Shown one piece after another: positions 26,507 through 42,939 of a stretch of 64,000 nt of DNA (positions within the stretch are counted from its first letter, which is position 1; every line of letters begins with the position of its first letter). The notes under the pieces are model-generated. The model did not search any database. It was not told the DNA's origin and was given only the letters and a program-made list of their open reading frames with translations. The translations under genes were made by a program, and so were the position numbers. Location of the stretch: NCBI RefSeq assembly GCF_000150275.1, contig NW_002060943.1, positions 8,808,857-8,872,856 of the forward strand, written 5' to 3'. This DNA is from Trichoplax adhaerens. Taxonomy: Eukaryota > Placozoa > Uniplacotomia > Trichoplacea > Trichoplacidae.

Positions 26507-28672
26507 ATGACAGGAATACTTGCAAAGTTGCCTGCCTATGTAAAAGGAACGGTGGTCAAAGGCTTCGGTCGAGGCAGCAAAGAGTTAGGGATTCCAACAG
26601 GTACTGCATGTTGATCATGAAGTAATAGACAATCTACCCTATACAGTCAACTCTTATCAGTCCTACGTTAAGTTAATACGTTAATTTAGTCTGCTAAGTC
26701 ATTTGCACCTTTCAAGATTGTTAACTGATACTTGTGATTCTGATCCTTTATGCCACAGTAGTAAATAACAATAAAGTGTGTTATAATTAATTTATTAATC
26801 ATTATTATTGCCAATGTTGTTTCAGCAAAGCGTACAAAAATCCATGTTGAAGGGATAGGCCCTATTGCTCATGTTACTATTTACAAATAGTTTCTCAAGA
26901 TTGTACTTCACTAGCACTAGTGATTACTGCTGTAGAATAAAAGAAGGTGCAAATAATCTGATCAAAATGACTTCAATTAACTGACCGAGATCATTTTCAA
27001 GATCTGTATACAGTACACTTATAATTCAATACATAATGTCAAGTCAAAGCTTTGCTGCATTTATAGTTAATGGCCAAGATCTTGTACTTTGGACTATTAA
27101 ATAGTGCAATACTGTACAGTGTACGCGTATAAACCATTCACATCGATTTATCGCTCAACTCGATCATATCACTTTTAATCTTAGATATACAAGTCATATA
27201 TATTTAACTCTTGATTCGAATTCATAGTCCAGAAGATTATATATTCAGATGCGATGCACTGGATGCTCATCGAAATCAAAGCATTCGTACTAGTACTGTG
27301 TATAAGTCATTGTTGGGACGTATTACTGCATATCATAGGTAGCCTGTATCTGTGTCTACATATCGCAGTATACGTAAACTCTAAAAACAAGTTACTACAG
27401 TAGTTACCAACTAACTTAGTGCAGCCTTTAGAGGCGCCTAGGGGCCATATATCGTTGCGCCAGCTCATTCACCTTGGCATGAAGGTGAATACTGTAGTGC
27501 AAACCAATTGTATGTCTTAAAATTTTAGCCTCTACTAAATTTTGATATTCTCGAAAATTCAACATCAACAGTAAAATAAAATAAATAAATGCAGAATTGA
27601 TTGTAGTAAATATTAAGCTTGACCATGGCAGTGAATTAAACAGAATTTCTTGAAATTAATTTTCTTCTTGTTCTATTGCACTAATCATACGTAGCGAACT
27701 TTTCGGAAAATGTAATGGAATCATTAGCTGGAGATACTGGAAATGGAATATATTTTGGCCTAGCGGCGGTTGATGACAGTCCGGTTCATAAAATGGTAAT
27801 GAGCATTGGCTGGAATCCATACTATAAAAATACCAAAAAGACCATGGTAAGCTCGTTCAAAATCATTATCGGTGTTGGTAGCGGATACCTTTATTCGTTT
27901 TGCTATTATTTACCTAGCTAAAACTACTTACAAGATCGTAACTTGATAATACACCAACACTTGATCATACGAATATACTAAATTCATAGCCAAATTGGCT
28001 TTCTATCTTGTAATTTAATGAATTGAATTAAATATCAACTATTTTGCTTATAGGAGGTACATGTAATTCATGACTTTGAAAATGATTTCTATGGTTCGGA
28101 GCTACGGGTTATTGTACTAGGACACATTAGACCAGAAAAGGATTTTTCTTCCCTAGGTAAGAATTGAAAGTAGTGTTACTACAGTATCTGGCTTTGTTTT
28201 ATCCGCCTTGGAAAGTGAAAGGGTTTAGATTTCTACCTTGAAGGCACAACTTTACGAGTTACTTTAACAAGATGCCATTTCTTATGTGATTCAGTAACTA
28301 GTTATTAGATCATATCGTAATAGTCCTCAGTATTCGTTGTAACACTTCCTATTTGATTCTAGCTACCATTACGTAAGCATCGCAATGATACATTACAGTA
28401 AATACTGTCTGTACAGCCAAATATGGATTTTGCTAACAATTTACTTGAGGCAATTCTTACTGCACTCTGACGTTACTTCAGTAACGTCTATCGGTGTGAA
28501 AGTACTTTGTTATCCATTCTGAGTAATATTTCTTCTATTCTATGATGATATAGACCAGCTTATTGCCGAAATACACAATGATATCAGAATTGCAAAAAGT
28601 AGATTAGAAGAACCAACTTTCAAAGCATACTATGAAGATCCATTTCTGACTAAGAACTCTACGAATAAATAG
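26507..28672 (+). CDS. RFK: Riboflavin kinase
   Basis: Four exons: 26507-26600, 27695-27846, 28054-28156, 28554-28672; 468 nt, 155 aa, the same length as human RFK. It catalyses riboflavin + ATP to FMN + ADP in the cytosol, the first step to FMN and FAD. Seen motifs: VKGTVVKGFGRGSKELGIPT near the N-terminus (the flavokinase PTAN-type turn is completed at the exon 1/2 junction as IPTANFS), GNGIYFGLA, then HKMVMSIGWNPYYKNTKKTM carrying the conserved Gly-Trp-Asn-Pro block, EVHVIHDFENDFYGSELRV with the catalytic-region Glu, and LGHIRPEKDF. It is a stand-alone eukaryotic kinase without the FAD synthetase domain of the bacterial fusion. It converges with the SDR gene and is divergent from GABPB. 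Confidence 0.97.
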
Positions 28673-29823
28673 ATTGATTATATTATTAATTATTGGTGTG
28701 CCATATCCAGCAAAAACACAGTGAACGTAATTGATTTTCGAGATTGGATTAATTCTATAATGATTGAAATATCGCACAAGGTATCATAATTTTAATCGCT
28801 TGTAGACTTAAGCCAAATAATAATGAGTTTGATTTGACCTAAATTTTTACGTAAAATATCTCCGTTACTGTCTGGTACGGGTGATGCAAATCTAAATAAG
28901 AAAATAGCGCACAATAATGTTTGAAAAGTTATTATGTTCGGTAATGTTACAGTATCTTAAGTAACATTAAAAAAATTTTTTAATTACTATAATATAATTG
29001 TTGATATTATTCCAATTCATTTTTTTATATAATTTATTTCGCTGTAAATTAACAATAAATGTAGTGGGTTTGAAACTGCTGTAACTTCAATTTCGCGATA
29101 TTACAGAACTTTTGGCACATCAAAACCCGTGACAAAGCCTTGCACTACAGGCTCAATCTCATTAGCATACCGTATTGATTGAAAGCGTCGCTTCATCGGG
29201 TCAGCTCTCACGCTATTATACTGTAATATAGTTAGATTTCTAAGGTGAGAGCGATTGCACACCATTCGTTAATTTACACTTTACGCTATTGGAGGCTGAG
29301 ATAAAAATCTAAAAATATCTCACACTTTCGAATAAGTTACAAGACGATGACATGCCATTATGCTTATTTACCGATAAATTAGTCAGATGCTATACTGTGC
29401 ACAACATTAGAACGCATATAAATTATAGCAAATTTCTATGAATGATGTCACTCGCAGAAGTGTTCAGGAATGTCCATAGACCTTTATTTTATAATATTTT
29501 GGCGAACAAAAGAAGGAAATTTTCACTCTATTTCAGGTTAACTTGCTAAGTTCAGCATAAAGGTGCAATTCAATAGTATATTTGCAAATAATTATTTAAT
29601 TCCAAATAGGACGAAAATACTTTATCTATAACAACTGCAACAACATAATTGTTAAAATACTATAAACAGTCCTCAAAAAACCATTTGATGCATATGTAAA
29701 AACTTCAATTAGAACTTAGGGTGATCACTAAGGGAGTAAATTTAAATAGTATTCATGACACTCCAAACACATCTGAAAGTCTTACTGGCCGTGAATATGT
29801 GTGCTTTGTAACTGAATAATGGG
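28673..29823. other. Convergent 3' region of RFK and SDR genes
   Basis: No coding exon recognised; AT-rich 3' UTR-like sequence. AATAAA at 29054-29059 is a candidate RFK polyadenylation signal about 385 bp after the stop. Confidence 0.5.
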
Positions 29824-32426
29824 CTAATTACCGTTACTAAGTGATTTGGGAAATAAGCCTTGCCGAACATAGTCCTGTAAAATCTAGTGAAGTAAATCGT
29901 GTAATAGCATACCATAAAATAAGATATTTTCATATTCGATGCACAAATATAATAAGAAAAAGCTTAGTAATGAATGTGTGTATTACATACCATTCTCAAA
30001 GATTCCGTAGTTAAATTTGGATACTCGTATGTAAATCCTGATTTCTCAATTTTTGAGCCATCAACATATAAATGTTTGTTGTATAATAACTCCTAAATAC
30101 ATTAAGAGTCCAACATATAATAAGATAGTATGCTATGTTAGCAGACAAAACGATAACAATAGTAGTGGTACGCGTACTTTACAAATTTCTTATACAAATT
30201 AGCTATTTTGAGCGAAATATGAAGAATTTTACTTACCTGATCTAAGTAAGGGCTTAACGGTGTATTCGTAATGTTATCTCTTTTGCAAGCCTTTGACCAC
30301 GGTTCCATGTGCTTTTCATTTGATTCTTCCGAAATAGTGGAAATTCCTAGCTACAGTGAAAAGATCCGAAAATATATAACCTGTTACGACTCTGAATACG
30401 CCTACTGTGAACGATTTGTTTCACTAAATTTCTATATTTTATTCGTACGTATTTCAATTTACCGAAGCTAAATTTGACATAACGGTATTAAAGTAGTCGT
30501 GCTTTATTCCAAATATCTCCGATATACATTGACTGATAAAACCTTGAGCTAAGCATATGCAAAAACAACAAACAAAAAATTAATATCTTAACAATAAATA
30601 AATTGCATGTAATTATACAGTAGCCTCCAAATTGAAAGTCAACTTGATTTCGTAGACTTCCAAACTTAAACTAACTTGTATCTCCCTTATCAGCTAAATT
30701 GTAAACTTCGCCTTTTTTTCCATGTATACATACATGCCAAATTGCACGGCACACATCGTGAACATGTACCGTGTTCAATCGGAGATCACGTCCCCACAAT
30801 AACTATATAAAAGTCAGAAAATAAAATTTAAATTTAAAAAAAATTTGTTGCTATGCCTTAAGTATACTATATTATATCATAGCAATCCAATGCCAAGAAC
30901 CTTCATCTTTTCATCTAGTTCTTTGTACACAGCTCCGATAATCAAGCGTGGTGCTAATCGGAACAAAACGTTACATTGTAAGTATGAGTCGTAACTATAT
31001 TTGTTAAATTATTTCAATATAGCCATTTCTAGTACGGACAGATTAAGAATTAAGGCAGCAAAAGTAGAGCAAGCATACTTAAGCTTTGGCGGTCTCCAAG
31101 ACCATAAATAATTGCTGGTCTCAAAATTGCGTAATTTAGTCTGTCAATTGTAAAATTTAGGTGCCATATATACCAAAAGTTAATACTTTATAAAGATTTT
31201 AATTGTTTATATGTACATATATTCGCATAATAAGTATATTTATCAAGTATCACCTACCCTGAGATACTTTCCAACCCCTTTTCTGCTTTTAACTTATATT
31301 TTGCTATTCCTGTCCACGGATTGAGTTTAGATTCTTCATTACTTCTTTTCTATAATTACCAAGTAGGTAGAAATATTAAAAAGGTTGATTTACTAATTTA
31401 TATTTAGCATTATGAAAGCATTTCAAACTGCTTTGAGATAGGCACAGCCTATTTATTACCTTGTCGCTACTGTAAACTTGAGCCGTTGATAGCTCAATGA
31501 ATAAATGATGATTGTGCTTTGCAACTTCCTTAGCAGCAAGTAAGCTCAAGCGATAAATCCCTTCTTCGTATACCTGCACAATATGTGTATGTGTACCAAT
31601 ATAGAAGTAATGGAATGCGTTACCAAAAAAGTAAGAAATCGTGAGATAGCGAATGAGTATCAATTACTAAAATACAAGTTATCAGCTTACAGAATTGTCT
31701 TGACCGTATCTGGTAGCAGCGGCACAATTTATAATGAATTCAAATTCGCCTTCTTCACAAGTAAATACTTTTTCTAGAGATGCTAATGACAGCAATATGT
31801 TTGTTATTCTCATGATTTTATAGGAATTAGGGTTTTATTTTTTATGAGATTAAACACAGTTGCGTACCCTCATTTAAAAGATTAACGGACTTGAATTTTA
31901 CTCTTTCATCTGAAATGGCCGCCTAAAATTTTATTGCATACGAAAGAATGAATAAAAACGATATAAGCGGCCGCACAAATTTGGCTAAGTTAAGTTATTT
32001 AAAAATGTAGCCACATCGTCCATTCAATGCGTTGTCTTAAAGTTATTTCAAACCTTGTGAATATCGTTAAGCCACGCCATTTCAGGTGGAACTTTGTCAG
32101 CTAAGCAGATCTATAAAGTATCAATTTTAGAAATAAATAGTGTTACTAACTGAAGGTGCCTAATGGCTACATCTTTTATTAGCATGATCTGTAATACTAT
32201 CTCAAAAAACTAGTCAGCTACACCCTAATTAAGACCTCAAGAAATATATTCGCTATGATGGCGGTTATATAATACGTATGAAAGAGTACGCATATAAATA
32301 AGGATCGCATACTAAAATATTAACCCATTTCAGTATATTTGTAGATTCCAGTATCAATACTAACCTTGGAAACCAAATCATTTTTAATCAAATAGGTAGC
32401 TAAATTTCGACCCACAAATCCAGTAC
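29824..32426 (-). CDS. Extended-SDR NAD-dependent epimerase/3-beta-HSD-like protein (5' exon missing)
   Basis: Thirteen exons, minus strand: 32365-32426, 32054-32110, 31868-31922, 31691-31773, 31460-31573, 31258-31349, 31079-31140, 30901-30953, 30676-30802, 30463-30542, 30237-30350, 29991-30092, 29824-29874; 1052 nt, about 349 residues plus an unseen start. The Rossmann glycine loop is split: TGFVGRNLATYLI here, with the preceding Gly-Gly expected in the missing exon. Then DKVPPEMAWLN, INCAAATRYGQ, FIELSTAQVYSSDK, NPWTGIAKYKLKAE, LRPAIIYGLGD, RLNTVHVHDVCRAIW and NLADKGDT follow the extended short-chain dehydrogenase order. The usual YxxxK reads Y-K-L-K-A, lysine one place early, so catalysis is uncertain. 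A family of similar uncharacterised proteins exists in protists and invertebrates; the substrate is unknown. One donor is GTTCTT (after 30901). Confidence 0.85.
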
Positions 32427-34326
32427 CTAACCAAAACAGTACCAGAATAAAAGATTTAGAAATTTTAATCTATTCGTCTGTAAAGGTTTGTTTCATAAGG
32501 TCAAGTAAATCTTTTCCACTATACAATGGTATTCAGTACTTTAGTTCTACTGTATAAGAAGGACAGACAACTCCATGATGATTAATTAATTATCACATGC
32601 ACATCAAGCTTTCAATGGCGTAATATGATATACTTTATTAGATATTCATGAGATCGCATATTTATCCGGATCATTGTATCACCGTAGCACAGTGGAGATG
32701 CGCATGGTAGATCATGACAGTACTGCAGTATCTGTTACTGTATGATTGCGTATCATTGCATTGTATATATATAAATTTATTGACTGATTTATGGATTACA
32801 ATCATGAAATCTTGTCAAGTAGCCCAAACGTGGCATCAAAACGAAACGCATAACAGATCGATATACTTGCATGATCACTTCTTGAATGAGAATACAACAC
32901 GAAAGTGAAAAGCAAGAAGATAAGCTCTTGGACCTCAACGGTTTTTAGCTCCTATTATGTCATGGGTTACAGATTCAACATTTCAAAACACACTGATGCA
33001 ATTTTAATTATTGTTAAGCATTCCCATGATTACCAGACCTAGTCATTTCCATATGACTTATCCAAAAATGTTGTTGAAACGACTCAACGTATATTTTCAA
33101 TACACTTGTCTAAACAGTTCTGTCATGAAGGTATAGAGGCGTTTCAGCAGCATTTTTGGATATGTCGCTAGGAAATGACTGAAGTCTAAGGGTTAGGATA
33201 TTGGTACGCGAATTAGCTTATTGGGGTAAACGCCGAAAATAAATAAAGCTTACTTTCATAAGCTATACAGTATACTACACGAGTATACACGTATATAATG
33301 CTCATGGCAGAGATCCGGATTAATTTCATAACCATCGCTAGTCAACAATTACAAAATATTGATACACATACAGTAGTTAGACTAGTAAGTAGTAACTACC
33401 CTATGAGAAAAATACATTGTTTACAATCAAAGCTACGCTAGTCGCTAAGTTCGTTTTAAACTCCACAGTTGTATCATAATCATTCCATTTTACTTTTCAC
33501 TTGTAATCATAGCGCTACTGTATACTGTAACTATGCTAAGACCAATTCTCATCGGGGTAAAGATTAATTAACTATTTAGTGGATAATTTTCTACAATAAC
33601 AGGCCTTCATCCATCAGAAGATCCATGATGATTGATATTTTTTAGGCGTTTTATTCATCCTTTTTAGTTTGTACTATTCCGTATAGCGAATGAAAGGGAT
33701 GGAATTGTACTGTACTGTAAAACCAACGAGGCAAAGGTAAAAAGAAAGAAAAGAGGAAAAAGCCTAGGCGGACTCTGTACAGTATAAGTATAGGAGAGTA
33801 TGTTTCTTTTTACTATTTTCTTTTTTTGTTTTCAGTGACGCAAACAAGAACAGCCAATACAAAAGATTTTAACGAGTTTTTCCTTACTTACTACAGTTCA
33901 AATTATTCTCTATTCATTCTACAGTTCTAGTCAGTTATGTCTAGAGGGCGATTACTTCAATTCATACAATGCGAGACAGTATTAATTGAATTATGGCACA
34001 AAAGAGAAAGTAAAAATGGAAAAGTTTCAAGTATCTTTCGCTACATCTCGCTCTAATTAAAGATATGTAAAAATTGATATATCGCACTATAGTTCGTTAA
34101 CGTTTGTTAAGACGACGACAATTGGATCAAAAAAACTACTGTAAATGCTCAAATTGAGAAAAAGTGTAAAATTCATCAATGCTTTCAAGCCTTGCATTTC
34201 GTAAGCAACAAAACGATTATCGAGCCTTGAGCGATACCCTAGCCATTGCACTGTAACATAGCGCTTTGTCCTTGATGTTTGTATAAAGTTACCAAATGAT
34301 AAGTAAGATCGCTTTATTCGGTAAAC

Positions 34327-34376
34327 NNNNNNNNNNNNNNNNNNNNNNNNNNNNNNNNNNNNNNNNNNNNNNNNNN
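34327..34376. other. Assembly gap (50 N)
   Basis: A run of exactly 50 undetermined bases. The real gap size may differ, so features that depend on spacing across it should be treated with care. Confidence 0.99.
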
Positions 34377-35399
34377 GGTGAATAGTATAAAATCCACTGG
34401 TTAAATGATAATATCAAGATTGAAACACTAATCTAGAACTCCAACGATTTGACAGCGACATGAACAAATGTACGTACAGTACTGTCCCCAAATTTTATTA
34501 CAGTCGTTGTCGCCTGCTATCAATTAATGCGAGCAGCAGCAGCAGCATCAGTATCAGTCTCTATTGCGTCAGCAATGAATAGAAAGCTCTTAGTCTAACC
34601 TAATTGCAAAAGCACGAATTATGGAGAACGCAATATACGTCCATGACAGTAACATACTACTTGAATTTGGGATTAAAAAAGAAAGCACCTTTTGTTTTAC
34701 ATGCATGCATTGTATTTCAGTGATATATCATAGCTCTCTTCACTTCATCATTAGGACATTGCAGCAAGAATGTTTTTGCTATCGTACTATAAGCAATCCA
34801 TGTAAAAAATAAAAAGCGAATACCCTCCATTCTATTATTAGGCTGTTGAGAAGCAGGAAATCGCTGACTCGCTCTATGCTATTTGGTAATTTCCATCAAG
34901 ATATAAAAGCATAGCGAAAAATCAAACCGTAATACCGTTAATGCCAGTACTGGCATTTGTCTTAAACTAACAGTAAATACAATAACCTCCATGATTCAAA
35001 ATAAGATCCTACGTGTCTTGATACATGTAAAGAATCGGATGCGGTCGCATCGTAATTGGAGTATAATACCGTCAATAATAACCAAATTGTACATATCGGT
35101 AACGGCATTGAAAATCTTCTTTAAAAAAAGAGTACTGTAACAAGCCAATTTTACTTTTACAGCTACAATTGTATCGCTATTTCTGTGATACTAACCGCCA
35201 AGAATCAAAATCTTTGGTTTGTTGCAGTCTTGCATGGTAGACCAAGCTACTTTCAGAGTTGAATGTTAATTTCGACACTGTTGTGTTAGGGCATAAACTG
35301 AACCGAGTTGGCGATATTTCGATTTGATTATTTTGAGCTTGATTTCTATTCAAACATGCTGTACAGTATGTAGAGTACAAGTATCGAATTTTTCATATC

Positions 35400-36130
35400 A
35401 GATTCAGGGCCAAGCAAGAAGCATTGGACAAAACCACACGGGTTTAGTCTTTTCTCTAACATCAAGTCTACTGCACAGTGCAGTACAGTACACAGTACAG
35501 TACAGTAAGTATTCTCGTTTTGGTATTCATCAGACAACCCACATGGGTTGTCTCTTTTCTCTAAAATCAAGTATACAGTGCAGTACAGTAAGTATTCTCG
35601 TTTTGGTATTCATTTGACAACCCATGTGACTCTAAATCAAGTATACAGTGCAATACAGTAAGTATTCTCGTTTTGGACAACCACATGAGTTTAGTCTCTT
35701 CTCTAAAATCAAGTATACAGTAAGACAGTAAGTACAGTATTCTCGTTTTGGTATTCAGTGGACAAAACACCCGGGTTTACCCTTTTCTCTAAAATGAAGT
35801 ACAGTATTACTGCAGTGCACAGTAAGTATTCAGGGTGTAGAAATTCGATCTAGATTTAAAAAAAACAGATAAAATGATCAAAACTTTAAGCAGATATACA
35901 GTTTTATGGGTTTTATTCGAAAATAAATCATAAAAATATTCACTGACTTATCTAGAAAGAAATTCTACACCTTGTAAGTATTCTGGTTTTGGGCAAAATA
36001 CATATAGTACATGTACTGTACAGTGTACAGTACGTAGGTTTAGTCTTTTCTCTAAAACAAGTACTGTACACTGTACAGTACAGTACAGTATTCTGATTTG
36101 GGTATTCAGTGAAGTACTGTACTGTACTGT
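35400..36130. repeat. Degenerate minisatellite, unit about 60-110 bp
   Basis: At least six diverged copies of a unit built from GACAA-CCACA-GGGTTTAGTC, TTTTCTCTAAAATCAAGTA, a variable run of CAGTACAG words, then AGTAAGTATTCTCGTTTTGG and TATTCA. Copies begin near 35428, 35533, 35619, 35678, 35760 and 35990. The unit varies mainly by loss or gain inside the CAGTACAG run, suggesting slippage. Long open frames across it on both strands are artefacts of the repeat. Confidence 0.85.
35832..35973. mobile_element. MITE-like element with terminal inverted repeats, inserted in the minisatellite
   Basis: A 142-bp non-coding segment starts AGGGTGTAGAAATTC and ends GAAATTCTACACCTT. The two 24-bp ends match in inverted orientation at 20 of 24 positions. 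It is bounded on both sides by the direct repeat GTAAGTATTC (35822-35831 and 35974-35983), which looks like a 10-bp target-site duplication, and it interrupts a minisatellite unit. The interior is AT-rich with no open frame. Because GTAAGTATTC is also part of the minisatellite unit, the duplication could pre-date the insertion. Confidence 0.65.
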
Positions 36131-36440
36131 ACAGTACAGTACGGAGAACTCTAGACATGTACTGTACAGTCCTGTACTGGACGGTATACAGTACTGTACT
36201 ACAAAGTGTACAGTACAGTACAGTACTGTACAGTAGGATCCTTTTCCAAACCGATAAATCAGCACCTACAGTACAGTACTGTATTTTAGTTAAGCCGGCA
36301 TTTTGTTCCCAAATCCGCTCCATTTTTATATTTAACTTCATATTAAAGAATTGGACACCAAAAAGATCACGCTGTACTATATGTACAGCAAGTGCACATC
36401 TTGTCATCGGCTTGCCTACAGTACAGTACAGTACATGGCT
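36000..36440. repeat. Third TACAGTA/GTACTGTA palindrome cluster
   Basis: The densest patch in the window. Runs such as GTACTGTACTGTACTGTACA near 36115-36135 and GTACAGTACAGTACTGTACA near 36213-36232 could fold into hairpins. Overlapping open frames on both strands are low-complexity products of the repeat. Confidence 0.75.
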
Positions 36441-36813
36441 TGTGATGCACTCAAGTTGGATGTGTTACTTTATATAACACTAGTGCAAACTCCCGTCGCT
36501 TTGCTGACGGTTTACGATAATGTGCTCATTTAACAGATAGTATTACCATTTGATAGACCTGTCAGATTAAAATAAAATTAATAGTACAGTATAATAAGAT
36601 TAAATTGATGAGATGGGTCACGAGCGAAATATTTCAATCGATTGAAGAACTAGAATATCTTGCACTTCATTAGGTTAAGCACCTCAATATCGCGACGTAT
36701 ATTTAAGGGTAAATTCTAGCATTTAATGAAATACAGTATGAAGATTATATACGTACACTACGGGAATGTAATCATACTTCTTGTACTGTAATGATTAGTT
36801 CAATCACACTACC

Positions 36814-36960
36814 TACGGCAATTAGTGTGGACAAACGAATAGTGTAGGTTCCTAATTAGTGTTAACCACGTTAAATATGGTATTACCCAAAATGTGCTAA
36901 CGACCCACACTAAATATGATATTACCAAAAATGTGCTAACTACCCACACTAACTGCCGTG
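36814..36960. mobile_element. Small inverted-repeat element (MITE-like)
   Basis: A 147-bp segment has imperfect inverted ends: TACGGCAATTAGTGTGG at 36814-36830 and CCACACTAACTGCCGTG at 36944-36960, 15 of 17 matching. Inside, a block of about 40 bp (AAATATGGTATTACCCAAAA then TGTGCTAACGACCCACACT) is tandemly duplicated with small changes. There is no open frame and no clear target-site duplication, so mobility is inferred only from the inverted ends. Confidence 0.5.
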
Positions 36961-37410
36961 CCCAGAGTCAGTGTTGGCTGATTTTAATACAACTATGCTA
37001 CGAAAGTACCGATATTATCAAGTCGTTTTGCAAAATGGTTTCAACATTTGCAAATAATGAAACAAAATAAAGATTTTTCTAGCCTAATAGTAAATTGTCA
37101 TTATTTAAGTTGTAATACATCAGTTTCAAGTAAAGCCTGCAGGACATACACCATTCGAAGAGCTTTATTTCGCATTCTGTGAGGGCTTAGTACGCAATTA
37201 CTATTATCAGCTGATACATGCACTTAGCGCCAACTCACCACCAAGGTACAGAATTAACGTCGCTGCCACTTATAGCATCTGCTACTTATTGTATTACACG
37301 AGTGTCCAGAGATATTCGAAGAATTTCAAATAAAGCAATTGAACTTCCAACTATTTACAACGGAATGTATCTTGCATTCTATTGCAACTGCAATTGCAGC
37401 GATTAGAATT

Positions 37411-42478
<5,068 letters not shown>

Positions 42479-42939
42479 GCTGGCTTGTGATTTTGTGGGG
42501 GGGCTAGCATTTAGCATCTAGCATTTAGCAATAGCATTTAGCTTGCTAGAGGAGGAGGAGCACACGAGGATTTACAATTTAGAGTACAAGTACTTTACAG
42601 TACAATGTACTGTGAAGGTATACAGTACCAACCCGTACTGTACTGTACCGTACTTTGTATTGTAGACGTTATTACAGGCCCACTATCAATCTATTGTACT
42701 GTACAGTCTACTGTACTGTAATAGTACTGTAGTAATAATAACACTGGTGTGTGTCATTGAAATGACGTAATTTACTGAGAGTAAAGTGAAGTGAATTCAT
42801 TACACTGACGCTTGCCGTCTGAGTGGTACTGTACGACTCGTATCAAGCGGTCGGTATCCACGCAACCTATCTGCTGTGTCGGCGATCAAAATAAGATGGA
42901 CGTTCTTTTTCGCCTATGAAAATCTCAATATAACCAACT
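42479..42939. promoter_or_regulatory. Bidirectional promoter interval, PRMT3/TEP1, with palindrome cluster
   Basis: 461 bp separates the two divergent starts. It contains a TACAGTA/GTACTGTA cluster at about 42590-42735 (for example CCGTACTGTACTGTACCGTA), a short direct repeat of GCATTTAGCATCTAGC type near 42508-42543, and GGAGGAGGAG at 42551-42560. No TATA box is obvious on either side. Promoter function is inferred from position. Confidence 0.6.

Larger units (their letters stand above)
32427..37410. other. Repeat-rich interval with assembly gap
   Basis: About 5 kb between the SDR 5' side and the PRMT3 stop. It should contain the SDR first exon and promoter near its left end, but I could not pick an exon ending in Gly-Gly with a matching donor. 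It also contains the N run, a CAG/CAGCAG patch near 34530-34545, a minisatellite, two MITE-like elements and the largest TACAGTA cluster. TTTATT at about 37163-37168 may be the PRMT3 polyadenylation signal on the minus strand. Confidence 0.5.

Noticed and set aside
35400-36130. CRISPR-like spaced repeats
   Set aside because: Units are diverged, spacers are themselves repetitive, the genome is clearly eukaryotic and no cas gene is present; it is a minisatellite.
35948-36407. Overlapping open frames of 105-151 codons on both strands
   Set aside because: They are translations of the CAGTACAG/GTACTGTA repeat, giving Tyr/Cys/Thr/Val-rich low-complexity peptides, not genes.
37218-37406. 62-codon plus-strand open frame just past PRMT3
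   Set aside because: No homology recognised and it lies in the presumed PRMT3 3' UTR on the other strand.
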